Of a stretch of DNA of 64,000 nucleotides, positions 27,950 to 36,524 are shown piece after piece; position 1 is the stretch's first letter, and each line of letters starts with the position of its first letter. The stretch spans positions 54,075-118,074 of the forward strand of contig NZ_AUIY01000019.1 in assembly GCF_000423945.1 (NCBI RefSeq), in the 5' to 3' direction. The position numbers were made by a program, and so were the translations under genes. Below the pieces are notes generated by a model. The model had not been told where the DNA came from. It saw only the letters and a program-made list of their open reading frames with translations, and did not search any database. This DNA is from Butyrivibrio sp. XPD2002. GTDB lineage: Bacteria; Bacillota; Clostridia; Lachnospirales; Lachnospiraceae.

Positions 27950-29358
27950 CAGCCTCCCGACATCTCAAGCTTAATAAGGTTGTTCATCTCTACTGCATAC
28001 TCCAAAGGAAGCTCTTTTGAAACAGGATTAGCAAAACCGCTTACGATAAGCGCTCTCGCATCTGCCTCAGAAAGACCTCTGGACATCAGATAGAATACAG
28101 CCTCATCACTGATACGTCCGATCTTAGCTTCGTGTCCGACATCCGCATCATTAGTTCTGATATCCATTCCGGGAATAGTATCTGCTCTGGAGATGGAATC
28201 AAGCATAAGTGAATCACATGAAACAGAAGTCTTGGCATGCTTGGCCTCTTTATTAATGGTAACTGAACTTCTGTAGGTTCCGATACCGCCTGACTTTGAG
28301 ATAGACTTGGTTGAGATCATGGAAGATGTATATTTTCCCTGATGTATAACCTTGGCACCTGTGTCGAGGTTCTGGCCTTTTCCTGCAAAAGTGATACCTG
28401 TATATTCCATGTTAGAGTGGTCACCCTTAAGAATTGTCATCGGATACAGGTATGATGTATGTGATCCGAATGAACCTGAAACCCACTCCATACGAGCGCC
28501 CTCTTCAACCAGCGCTCTCTTGGTGTTCAGGTTGTACATATTCTTGGACCAGTTCTCAATTGTTGAATATCTGAGTCTTGCATTCTTCTTTACATAAAGC
28601 TCAACGCAGCCAGCGTGAAGGTTAGCCACATTGTACTTAGGCGCTGAACAGCCCTCAATAAAGTGAAGGTCTGCACCCTCATCTACTATAATTAATGTAT
28701 GCTCGAACTGACCTGCACCTGCAGCATTAAGTCTGAAGTATGACTGAAGCGGTATATCCACCTTAACTCCCTTGGGAACATACACGAATGAACCGCCTGA
28801 CCATACTGCGCCGTGAAGGGCAGCATACTTGTGATCAGTGGGCGGAACCAGCTTCATGAAATACTCATGAACCATATCGGAATACTCACCTGTAAGGGCG
28901 CTCTCCATATCTGTGTAAACAACACCCTGTGCTGCTACTTCGTCCTTAACGTTATGATAAACAAGCTCTGAGTCGTACTGAGCACCAACACCTGCAAGGG
29001 ATTCGCGCTCTGCTTCCGGAATACCAAGTCTCTCAAAGGTATTCTTGATGTCCTCCGGAACATCCTCCCACTTGCCCTTCATGTCAGACTTTGATCTTAC
29101 ATAAGAAGAAATGAGATTCATATCCAGATCATCTGTATCCGGACCCCAATCGGGCATCTCAAGCTTATTGTAAATTTCAAGAGATTTTAAGCGGAACTCT
29201 CTCATCCAATCGGGATCGTGCTTTTCCTCAGATATCTTCCTGACGATATCCTCGGTAAAACCATCCTCCATGCGGTAGAAGTCCTGCTCGTTCTCCACAT
29301 CCTTTATGTCATAAACACTGCGGTCAATATCAACAACCGCCTTATTATTATCGCTCAT
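27949..29358 (-). CDS. sufB: Fe-S cluster scaffold SufB
   Basis: The 469-residue protein has the SufB features VYVPKGVKVDIPLQSYFR, FIEGCSAPKY, NLHAGCVEL, ENWSKNMYNLNTKR and DVGHEAKIGRISDEA. SufB binds SufC and carries the nascent cluster. The gene follows sufC by ten bases. Length agrees with the family. Confidence 0.97.
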   Translation of the reverse strand: MSDNNKAVVDIDRSVYDIKDVENEQDFYRMEDGFTEDIVRKISEEKHDPDWMREFRLKSLEIYNKLEMPDWGPDTDDLDMNLISSYVRSKSDMKGKWEDVPEDIKNTFERLGIPEAERESLAGVGAQYDSELVYHNVKDEVAAQGVVYTDMESALTGEYSDMVHEYFMKLVPPTDHKYAALHGAVWSGGSFVYVPKGVKVDIPLQSYFRLNAAGAGQFEHTLIIVDEGADLHFIEGCSAPKYNVANLHAGCVELYVKKNARLRYSTIENWSKNMYNLNTKRALVEEGARMEWVSGSFGSHTSYLYPMTILKGDHSNMEYTGITFAGKGQNLDTGAKVIHQGKYTSSMISTKSISKSGGIGTYRSSVTINKEAKHAKTSVSCDSLMLDSISRADTIPGMDIRTNDADVGHEAKIGRISDEAVFYLMSRGLSEADARALIVSGFANPVSKELPLEYAVEMNNLIKLEMSGG

Positions 29359-29368
29359 ATGTTTTACC

Positions 29369-30148
29369 TTATTTCAGCGGGCTGCAGCCATCGCATCCTT
29401 CACATCTTACGTATTTTTCGAAACCGTTCTCATTGATCTCATCAACAAGACTTCCGTCACCTGTTGTCACAATATGTCCCTTTACAAGAACGTGTGTGTA
29501 ATCAACATGAAGAGATTCAAGGATCTTGGTGCTGTGAGTGATGATAAGAAGCGCTCCGTCCTTCTTCTTCTGATATTCCTGAATACCCTTGGAAACAGTT
29601 CTTACCGCATCAACGTCAAGTCCTGAGTCAGTCTCATCGAGGATTGCAAGCTTAGGATTGAGCATTAGCATCTGAAGGATCTCTGCCTTCTTTTTCTCAC
29701 CACCTGAAAATCCCACATTGAGGTCACGGTCTGCATACTCGCCATCCATTGTCAAAAGCTCCATAGCCTCGCCGAGCTGCTTTTTATACTGAAGGAGTTT
29801 TACAGGCTTACCAGTCTGCTCATGATATGCATTTCTGATGAAGCTTCCAAGAGAGATTCCGGGAACCTCAAGAGGATTCTGGAATGATAAGAACATTCCT
29901 GCCTTAGCTCTCTTATCTGCAGACTCCCCTGTAAGATCCTGTCCGTCAAAAATGATGGATCCACTGGTTACGTTATAATGGGGATTACCCATAAGTGTAT
30001 AGCCGAGCGTAGATTTACCTGCGCCGTTGGGTCCCATAAGAACGTGAGTCTCTCCTGCTTTAATTTCTAAATTTATGTCGTGAAGAATAGGTAATTCCTC
30101 TACCGATGCAGATAGGTTTTTAACCTGCAATAATGACTGTTCTGACAT
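29369..30148 (-). CDS. sufC: Fe-S assembly ATPase SufC
   Basis: The 259-residue ABC-type ATPase has Walker A GPNGAGKST at 39-47, the signature FSGGEKKK at 147-154 and Walker B LAILDETDSGLD at 168-179. The 'SGLD' form is typical of SufC. It drives conformational change in SufBCD. AAAGGAG lies eight bases before the ATG. It is the first gene of the suf operon. Confidence 0.97.
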   Translation of the reverse strand: MSEQSLLQVKNLSASVEELPILHDINLEIKAGETHVLMGPNGAGKSTLGYTLMGNPHYNVTSGSIIFDGQDLTGESADKRAKAGMFLSFQNPLEVPGISLGSFIRNAYHEQTGKPVKLLQYKKQLGEAMELLTMDGEYADRDLNVGFSGGEKKKAEILQMLMLNPKLAILDETDSGLDVDAVRTVSKGIQEYQKKKDGALLIITHSTKILESLHVDYTHVLVKGHIVTTGDGSLVDEINENGFEKYVRCEGCDGCSPLK

Positions 30149-30204
30149 TTGCGTTACTCCTTTAAATCCATTAAACCATGCTCTAATTGCACATAATCCG
30201 AATC

Positions 30205-30213
30205 ATTATAGCA
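30205..30213 (-). promoter_or_regulatory. Extended -10 promoter element for the suf operon
   Basis: On the minus strand TGC precedes a perfect TATAAT (30205-30210), about 57 bases before the sufC start. The -35 region is poor. The 237-base gap to the divergent exporter gene is AT-rich and shows no clear IscR-type dyad. Confidence 0.5.
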
Positions 30214-30315
30214 TATAATAAGTAAAAATAGCATACTTTTCTAAATTCCTACTAAATTACTAGGTATTATATTTGCTTAAGCTAACAATTGCAACACCCT
30301 TATTTTACCTGACAT

Positions 30316-30344
30316 TTGCAAAAGAGCTTCGAAAATGCTTAAAT
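30316..30344 (+). promoter_or_regulatory. Candidate promoter of the metal exporter
   Basis: TTGCAA (30316-30321) is 17 bases from TTAAAT (30339-30344), which is preceded by TGC as an extended -10. It lies about 40 bases upstream of the exporter start. No metal-sensing riboswitch (such as yybP-ykoY) is apparent in the leader. Confidence 0.5.
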
Positions 30345-30385
30345 ATACGTATTGTAAGCAATGATTTAATTTTGGAGATTAATAT

Positions 30386-31393
30386 ATGAATTTTTGGATT
30401 CCCATTTTAGAGGATACGATTGAGGACGGTCTCAAAATTCTTCCATTTCTTTTTGTGACATATTTAGTCATGGAGTATCTTGAACACCGCACCGGTGATA
30501 AGACACAGGAGATGGTAAAAAAGGCCGGCAAATTCGGTCCACTTTTCGGAGGTATCTTCGGAGCATTTCCGCAGTGCGGATTCTCAGCAGCAGCTTCCAA
30601 CCTGTATGCGGGACGTGTTATCACCTTAGGAACCCTGATAGCCATTTATCTTTCAACATCAGATGAAATGGTACCGCTTTTCATATCCAAACAGGTTCCT
30701 GTTACCAAGATGATAACAATTATCGCCATGAAGGCAGTACTTGGTGTATTCTACGGCTTCATAGTCGATTTCGCCATCGTTCACTACAGACGTATGAAGA
30801 AGCGTACAGAGACAGATAATATCAAGATCGACGAGCTCTGTAAAAGAGAGCACTGCCACTGCGAAGAGGACACTCCCAGGATTTCGGCCCACAGAGGACG
30901 TACCGAGAGCGCTGAATCTTCAATGGCAAAGCCTATAAGCAAGGCTCAGGTTGCTAAGGAGACAAGCACAAAGCATGATCATTCCCATGAGGGACACGGC
31001 AACATCCTTCACTCAGCTCTGGTACACACGCTGCATATTTTCATCTATGTGCTCATATTTACACTTATACTAAATACTCTTATTGAATTTATAGGTGAGG
31101 ATACACTTGCAGGAATTCTGAAGAATAAATCAGTACTCAGCCACGGACTGGCAGGACTTGTAGGTCTTATTCCCAACTGCGCGGCTTCTATTGTAATAAC
31201 AGAGCTTTACCTATCAGGAATCATAACCTTCGGCGCCATGATGTCAGGCCTCCTTGTAGGCGCAGGTGTCGGTCTTCTTATTCTCTTTAGAGTAAATGAA
31301 GGCACCACCAGAAACATACAGATAACTGCTATCCTGTATCTGATTGGTACCTTCACCGGTTTTATTCTTGATCTTATAGGTATTGCCGTATAA
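30386..31393 (+). CDS. Putative 10-TM heavy-metal exporter (ArsP_2/PF11449-like)
   Basis: The 335-residue membrane protein has two similar halves, each with a conserved motif: GAFPQCGFSAAASNLYAG (about 52-69) and LIPNCAASIVITELY (about 256-270). The cytoplasmic linker between them is rich in His and Cys (KREHCHCEED, then KHDHSHEGHG), as expected for metal binding. The layout fits the 'putative 10TM heavy-metal exporter' family, sometimes called putative manganese transporters. GGAG lies eight bases before the ATG. The gene is divergent from the suf operon, so Fe, Mn or another transition metal is a reasonable guess for the substrate. Confidence 0.8.
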   Translation: MNFWIPILEDTIEDGLKILPFLFVTYLVMEYLEHRTGDKTQEMVKKAGKFGPLFGGIFGAFPQCGFSAAASNLYAGRVITLGTLIAIYLSTSDEMVPLFISKQVPVTKMITIIAMKAVLGVFYGFIVDFAIVHYRRMKKRTETDNIKIDELCKREHCHCEEDTPRISAHRGRTESAESSMAKPISKAQVAKETSTKHDHSHEGHGNILHSALVHTLHIFIYVLIFTLILNTLIEFIGEDTLAGILKNKSVLSHGLAGLVGLIPNCAASIVITELYLSGIITFGAMMSGLLVGAGVGLLILFRVNEGTTRNIQITAILYLIGTFTGFILDLIGIAV

Positions 31394-31399
31394 AACGAT

Positions 31400-32743
31400 T
31401 TATTTATTCTCGCTTTTTAATAATGGCAGAGTAACGATAAATCTCATTCTCTTATCATTATCAGCTTTAGCTTCTATAGATCCGCCATGTGATGTCGCGA
31501 TTGCCCTGGCAACGGATAAACCGATTCCGTGCCCGCCGCTTTCGCGACTTCTTGATGTATCGGCTCTGTAGAACCTGTCAAACAATCTGTCCAGCTTGCC
31601 TTCAGGAATCTTTTCACATGTATTTGCAACTTCAAAAACGGCATTCCTCATGCCCTTATCGCTTTTAAGACTGACATCAACGCTTCCCTCTTCAGGAGTA
31701 TATTTCATAGCGTTGTCTATGAGAAGAGTGCAGAGCTGGTTGTATGCGGCCTTATCTCCATTGATATGTATATTATCCTCAATGTTGACGGTATAATTTA
31801 TCTTCTTATAATCTGCCATGGCATTAAAATAAGTCGTACAATCTTCGGTGATCTTACTTATCTCAATATTTGAGAAAACAAGATTGATATTCTCCTCTTC
31901 CATTCTGGACAATGTCAGAAGATTTTTAACAAGGCCGTCCAGCCTTTTTATCTGATTCTTTGTGCTCTTAGTCCATTCGCTTTTCCCGTTTTCAAGCTCG
32001 ATTACATCTATGTTGGCAGATATAACAGCAAGTGGCGTCTTAAGCTCATGTCCCGCATCAGTGATGAATCTCTTCTGCTTTTCAAGAGATTCAACCACCG
32101 GAGCAACCGCTTTTCCTGAAAAGAGATAGACCAGGATAAACATTGCGATAAGCGCGATAAGCCCCACAAGAAGAGTTCTGACAAGAAGCCTGTTGGCATT
32201 GTAAAAGCCGTTACTGCAGTCCGCAAAAAGAATCAGGTAAGAACCATCTTCATTCTTATTTATTAGATAGCGATAATGCTTATCCACATATCCACTGGTC
32301 TTATTCTTATTTGCAAAAAGCTCCTTGGCGTAGCTCTCTGCAGCCTCCGAGGAAACCGCTGCGATATGCCCGGTGTTTATTTCCATGACCTTTCCGGTCT
32401 CACTTAGCTTAACCCAGAAGTATCTCGACTGGAACGGAAGCTCAAGGGTTCTGTTATAAGCCATCTTATCGCCAAAAAACGGTTCCCCTGAAAATCTGTC
32501 ATCTCCAGGCTCCTGCCCCGGATTATCCCCAGGTCCCTGCTTTTTATCATTGGGAACAGGTATCTTGCCGTTCATATCGGGAAACATTCCGTTATTTTCA
32601 GCCAGGATATGCAGAATGTCATCCGCACCTGTCTGAACCTGCAGGTAATTGGCCCCATTGATAAAACCGATTATTCCTATCAGTATCACTAAAAGTGACA
32701 ACGTAGCTGTCAGAACGAACTTTCTTCGTAGCTTTTTTACCAT
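31400..32743 (-). CDS. Sensor histidine kinase
   Basis: The 447-residue kinase has an N-terminal membrane helix (about 10-30), an extracellular sensor (31-185) with an Asn/Gly/Pro-rich stretch near 55-90, and a second helix (186-209). The HisKA phosphoacceptor is His232 in DAGHELKTP. The ATPase domain has an N-box (LLIDNAMKY) and a G-box (GGHGIGLSVARAIA). Its start overlaps the stop of the response regulator by one base, so they form a pair. The signal is unknown; the gene converges on the metal exporter. Confidence 0.92.
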   Translation of the reverse strand: MVKKLRRKFVLTATLSLLVILIGIIGFINGANYLQVQTGADDILHILAENNGMFPDMNGKIPVPNDKKQGPGDNPGQEPGDDRFSGEPFFGDKMAYNRTLELPFQSRYFWVKLSETGKVMEINTGHIAAVSSEAAESYAKELFANKNKTSGYVDKHYRYLINKNEDGSYLILFADCSNGFYNANRLLVRTLLVGLIALIAMFILVYLFSGKAVAPVVESLEKQKRFITDAGHELKTPLAVISANIDVIELENGKSEWTKSTKNQIKRLDGLVKNLLTLSRMEEENINLVFSNIEISKITEDCTTYFNAMADYKKINYTVNIEDNIHINGDKAAYNQLCTLLIDNAMKYTPEEGSVDVSLKSDKGMRNAVFEVANTCEKIPEGKLDRLFDRFYRADTSRSRESGGHGIGLSVARAIATSHGGSIEAKADNDKRMRFIVTLPLLKSENK

Positions 32744-33423
32744 TAATCTGTCCCCTTCTCATGTATGGAGTATCCGACTCCACGGGAAGCCTTTATTTCA
32801 CAGGTTGCATCTAAAGATGTCAGCTTCTTTCTAAGGTTAGAAATATAAACCCAGACAACATTTACGTCAGCCTCGCCGTCTGCCCAGATTCTGTCCATAA
32901 ATGCATCCACGGATATGACTCTTCCAGGGTTCTCCATCAGCATCTCAAGCATCTGAAACTCTCTGCCCACAAGCCTTATAGGTTCGTGATCCGGAGCCTT
33001 AAGCTCATATCCCGCTCTGTCCAGCTCGATATTTCCGCACCTTAAATTATTAGGAGCAAAATCCGACCTTCTCCTTGTCATGGCACGGATTCTTGCAAGA
33101 AGCTCACCCATTTCAAAGGGCTTTGTAATATAGTCATCAGCTCCAAGGTCCAGCCCCATTATCTTATCGTCAGTCTCTGCCTTAGCTGTCAGGAACAGAA
33201 CCGGAGTGGATATGCCCTTTTCACGGATTCTCTTTAAAACCTCAGTTCCTTCAAGCCCCGGCATCATGATGTCCAGGATTATTCCGTCATATTCACTTGA
33301 AAGTATATAATCAAGAGCATCCTGCCCGTTATACACAGCATCCACCGTGTAGCTTGAATGCTTAAGTATTGCCACCAGGGCGTTGGATAAATCTCTCTCA
33401 TCTTCTGCAAGAAGAAGCTTCAT
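32743..33423 (-). CDS. OmpR/PhoB-family response regulator
   Basis: The 226-residue regulator has a receiver domain with the acidic pocket AEDERD and phospho-acceptor Asp51 (GIILDIMMPGLEG). LFLTAKAETDDK and DYITKPF supply the conserved Thr and Lys. A winged helix follows, ending in KASRGVGYSI. GGAGG lies eight bases before the ATG. It is the partner of the downstream histidine kinase. Targets may include the neighbouring genes, but no repeated binding site stands out. Confidence 0.94.
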   Translation of the reverse strand: MKLLLAEDERDLSNALVAILKHSSYTVDAVYNGQDALDYILSSEYDGIILDIMMPGLEGTEVLKRIREKGISTPVLFLTAKAETDDKIMGLDLGADDYITKPFEMGELLARIRAMTRRRSDFAPNNLRCGNIELDRAGYELKAPDHEPIRLVGREFQMLEMLMENPGRVISVDAFMDRIWADGEADVNVVWVYISNLRKKLTSLDATCEIKASRGVGYSIHEKGTD

Positions 33424-33449
33424 TTTAACTGCCTCCTAAACTATCTAAA

Positions 33450-34532
33450 CTATTTTTCTGAGTAATACTCAAGTAACATCAGCTCGACCACCCTGTTATA
33501 GCTGGCCTTGCCATCGCCAACACCGTTCACCTTAAGAGTTGTATCCACAAAGGTATCCGCGGCCTTTTTCACAGTTTCCGTCTCTATGACGGCATTATCC
33601 TCAACCTTCTTCCAGCTCTCCTCAGTAAGGAAAATATTGTCATCCCAAACCTGCTTGGATATAGCCACATGGGATTTGTACTCCTCCTTGGATACGTTCT
33701 CGTAAAAGGCGTTATTCACGTAATTAAGGACTCCCAGATAACCGCTGTATTCAAAGACAATATCATCCGATCCGGTGCAGGCAAGGTACGCAAGGAAATT
33801 CGCCTCATCCTCGAAGATATAGCTCTTTGTATGAGCAAGCTCATGACACATGGTAAAGGGCTTATTCATGATATACATGATGTCATTGTAGTTAGCCTCC
33901 ATTGAGAAGGGGAAGTAGTAGCCCTGCATATACTGCTGGCTCATGAACTCGGAAAAAACGAGAGCCTTCGGTGTCACATAGTAGCCCCCAAGCTTTGGAA
34001 ATCTTTCTCCGAGATTACCCATTGAAAGCTTTGCTGTCTTTTTCATTTCTGCTTCATCGCATATAATCTCGCCATTTTCACCCCTGGGAATCTGCTCAGA
34101 AAGGGCGTTACATTTATTAACTATGTAGTCTCGAAGCTCTGTGAGCTCTGCGATCGTAAACTCCCTGTCACTGTCGTCGAAGGACTTCTTTATAGGTGTG
34201 CAGTGATAATTTATAAAGCAGTTAAGCGTCATGATGAGCGCTATTATCACCAGAAGCCCTATCGTGCGCTTCCTGATCCATCTGCAAAAGAAAATAAGCA
34301 CCAGCCACAAAATCCCTGCAATTATCATGAATTCGCCAACAGAAAAAGGCGCAAGGCTAGTCACCCTTCCATACGTATTCACCCAAATCGGAAAAATGTA
34401 CATGGTATATGCGTCGGAGAATTTCGGGATAATCCACGAAAGAAGGTTAAGTATAACAGTAATCGCAAATAGTATAAGAAAGAGAGATCTGCTAAAGCGC
34501 ACTCCCTCATTTGAACCCTTAGATGTTTTCAC
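33450..34532 (-). CDS. DUF3810 family membrane protein with a zincin-type HExxH motif
   Basis: The 360-residue product begins at GTG. Three membrane helices lie at about 16-37, 65-84 and 91-109. The extracellular part carries HELAH at 230-234 and EDEANFLAYLAC just after, which would supply a third zinc ligand, as in gluzincin-like metalloproteases. The family is known only as DUF3810, so protease activity is inferred. It lies 26 bases upstream of the two-component pair on the same strand and may be co-transcribed. Confidence 0.75.
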   Translation of the reverse strand: MKTSKGSNEGVRFSRSLFLILFAITVILNLLSWIIPKFSDAYTMYIFPIWVNTYGRVTSLAPFSVGEFMIIAGILWLVLIFFCRWIRKRTIGLLVIIALIMTLNCFINYHCTPIKKSFDDSDREFTIAELTELRDYIVNKCNALSEQIPRGENGEIICDEAEMKKTAKLSMGNLGERFPKLGGYYVTPKALVFSEFMSQQYMQGYYFPFSMEANYNDIMYIMNKPFTMCHELAHTKSYIFEDEANFLAYLACTGSDDIVFEYSGYLGVLNYVNNAFYENVSKEEYKSHVAISKQVWDDNIFLTEESWKKVEDNAVIETETVKKAADTFVDTTLKVNGVGDGKASYNRVVELMLLEYYSEK

Positions 34533-34638
34533 TTATGTTTTCCTTTACGGAATCTGCATTTTTGTCTTTTAACCGCATATATATTATACTCCTTACTAGA
34601 TAGCAATGCATAATAAAATACCTTTGGGAGATTAATAT

Positions 34639-35319
34639 ATGTCAAAAAAGCTAATGCTTTCTTTCACAACTATACTGTGTGTCCTTCTTCTTTCAGCCTG
34701 CGGATTATCAGATGAAAATATCGCAAAAGTTAAAGAAGCCCAGGCTGCCCTTACAAAAGAAAAGGAAAACGCAGAGGATATCTACGGTAAGTTAACAACC
34801 GACTCTTTTTTCGACAAACTCACAGAGTTATCCACAAAATATGACGAGTATAAGGATCTTGAGGTGGAAAAACTAAGAAATAAGCATGTCGAAGATATTG
34901 TCTCCGGCATGGGTGAGCTTACGGATTCCTATAAAGCACTTGGAGATGAGATGAACACAGAGCTCCAGGCCGAGGAGGCTGCTGCCGCAGAAAGCGCAAA
35001 GCATGTTGAGATTCTATGCTATATCCAGAATAAATCAGGCTTAGAGCTAAGCTCCATCATTTTCCGCGATAACTCACAAGGCACTGATACCGCAAACATG
35101 CTCCCGGAGGGACATTCTCTCTACTCAGGAAGAACACTTGAGGGAGTAGTTCTTCCGGTTAACACAGACAGCAGCGACATTGCTATTGTTGTAACGGATA
35201 ACGTCGGTAACGAGACCACATATCCTCTTACTATAGTGGATATTGCTTCCGCCACTGAAAACGGAATCTCCATAACACTCGGTTCTCCCGAAGACGGCGC
35301 CGAAATTTCCAATTATTAA
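34639..35319 (+). CDS. Lipoprotein with a helical N-terminal region
   Basis: The 226-residue product has a lipobox, LLLSACG, with the lipid-modified Cys at about residue 21. A charged helical, coiled-coil-like part follows (residues 25-125, rich in Ala, Glu and Lys). The C-terminal half is beta-rich and ends with GSPEDGAEISNY; it contains an Asp- and Thr-rich strand pattern. No enzymatic motif is visible. GGGAG precedes the ATG. The gene is divergent from the DUF3810 gene. Its function is unknown. Confidence 0.75.
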   Translation: MSKKLMLSFTTILCVLLLSACGLSDENIAKVKEAQAALTKEKENAEDIYGKLTTDSFFDKLTELSTKYDEYKDLEVEKLRNKHVEDIVSGMGELTDSYKALGDEMNTELQAEEAAAAESAKHVEILCYIQNKSGLELSSIIFRDNSQGTDTANMLPEGHSLYSGRTLEGVVLPVNTDSSDIAIVVTDNVGNETTYPLTIVDIASATENGISITLGSPEDGAEISNY

Positions 35320-35420
35320 GTTTTTAATAAAGCTATAATAGCCGTTTAACCTTAAGCAAACCTAAATTCTTTAGATTTTCTTAAAAAACACGAAAACCTC
35401 TTAAAAAAGCGGGAAAAGCC

Positions 35421-35449
35421 TTGAAATCACTGACTTTTAGGACTATAGT
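35421..35449 (+). promoter_or_regulatory. Promoter of the 35497 gene
   Basis: TTGAAA (35421-35426) is separated by 17 bases from TATAGT (35444-35449), about 48 bases before the start codon. The gene thus has its own transcript. Confidence 0.65.
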
Positions 35450-35496
35450 GTTTTGTGCAAGAAAAGGTTTTCAGGGCAAAAAGAGGAGTAAATATT

Positions 35497-36012
35497 ATGG
35501 CAAAATTCAAACCGGATGACAAAGTCATCATCTTAGACTACAACGGCAAACCATTAGTGCCTCAGGTCGTAGCCAGAATCGAAGAAGTGTATGAGAATGG
35601 CAGATACAGACTTGATCTTCCTGATGGGGCTGCATGTTTCGAGTACGAGAATCATTTCCAGAAAATTGATGAAGAGACCTATAAGAAATACTTACACGCA
35701 GTAAGAGAGAGAGAACAGGAGCTTCCTCTTGATCTCAAGATGGACATTCGCAAGTTTGTTGCTAAGCGTCCTCGTCTCCGCCGCGATATATATAGAAATT
35801 ATGAGCTTGATAAAAAGTACGTAAGCATCATTCATGCATACGCTGGCCGTATCGCAATGTATGGCCATGACAACATTCCCCAGCATTTCCTTTGGGAATT
35901 TGAAGATGCTAAGCAGGGCATAGTTCAGACAAGAGCCTTCTTCCACGATATCGATGAGTCTATCAAGGAAGTTGAGGTTCCGGAGAACGCCAACGCTCCT
36001 GTAATCATGTAA
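35497..36012 (+). CDS. Uncharacterised 171-residue protein
   Basis: The start is the ATG at 35497, eight bases after AGAGGAG; an earlier in-frame start 14 codons upstream has no ribosome binding site. The N-terminus (about 5-60) looks like a small beta-barrel (KFKPDDKVIILDYNGKPL, then GRYRLDLPDG). A basic helical part follows (FVAKRPRLRRDIYRNY), then a His-rich part (YGHDNIPQHF) and an acidic end. There is no signal peptide or membrane helix. I do not recognise the family. It overlaps the convergent XRE gene by eight bases at the 3' ends. Confidence 0.6.
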   Translation: MAKFKPDDKVIILDYNGKPLVPQVVARIEEVYENGRYRLDLPDGAACFEYENHFQKIDEETYKKYLHAVREREQELPLDLKMDIRKFVAKRPRLRRDIYRNYELDKKYVSIIHAYAGRIAMYGHDNIPQHFLWEFEDAKQGIVQTRAFFHDIDESIKEVEVPENANAPVIM

Positions 36013-36415
36013 TCACATCTGTAGTACATGAGAGCGCAGTAGCAAGTTGTTTTACAACTCTGTACTGCGCTTTTGTTATGTCCTTTTCTCCGGAGTCGAA
36101 GGCGTAAATAGTATCCGTGGGAATATCCGTAGCCTTAGACAATTCCTCTATAGACATTCCCAGAGCCTTACGCCTCTTCCTTAATCTTGTTTCTTCTTCC
36201 CCATCATCATCCATGAAAAATTCGCCAAGAGATATTTCCAAAGCAGCGCAAAGCTTCTCCAGATCTTCTACAGAGGGATTCCTTCCCTGTCCGATCCAGG
36301 TAGCCATGGTTGACTGGGGTATTCCTGCAGTCTTAGCAAGCTTATATACAGTCCAGCCGCGCTCATTTCTTAATCTTGTTATCTTTTCCCATACATCAAA
36401 CATTGAATCCCTCAT
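36005..36415 (-). CDS. XRE-type regulator with two helix-turn-helix domains
   Basis: The 136-residue protein contains two Cro/C1-type domains in tandem. The first (about 7-62) reads LRNERGWTVYKLAKTAGIP and is followed by IGQGRNPSVEDLEKLC. The second (about 77-136) reads LRKRRKALGMSIEELSKAT and KDITKAQYRVVKQLATAL. The second half closely resembles the small XRE protein at 41558-41821 (shared KAQYR(I/V)V and AL(G/S)C). It has no signalling domain. It lies downstream of the surface protein gene and converges on the 35497 gene. Confidence 0.8.
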   Translation of the reverse strand: MRDSMFDVWEKITRLRNERGWTVYKLAKTAGIPQSTMATWIGQGRNPSVEDLEKLCAALEISLGEFFMDDDGEEETRLRKRRKALGMSIEELSKATDIPTDTIYAFDSGEKDITKAQYRVVKQLATALSCTTDVIT

Positions 36416-36433
36416 TTATGCTTTTAAGGCGAA

Positions 36434-36456
36434 GGAGCGGGCATATAGCCCGCTCC
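36434..36456. terminator. Hairpin after the surface-protein gene
   Basis: A perfect nine-base GC-rich stem (GGAGCGGGC with GCCCGCTCC) closes a five-base loop, 70 bases beyond the stop codon of the surface protein and 18 bases before the XRE start. The following T run on the minus strand is weak, so termination may be partial. Confidence 0.5.
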
Positions 36457-36524
36457 CTCTAAGTGATTGAAGAAAAGTAATCTTACATGAGGTTAACTCA
36501 TGAAGTTTTTCCTATGAATGGCAA

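Noticed and set aside
30149..30385. Manganese (yybP-ykoY) riboswitch before the exporter
   Set aside because: The leader from the candidate promoter is only about 40 bases, too short for the aptamer.
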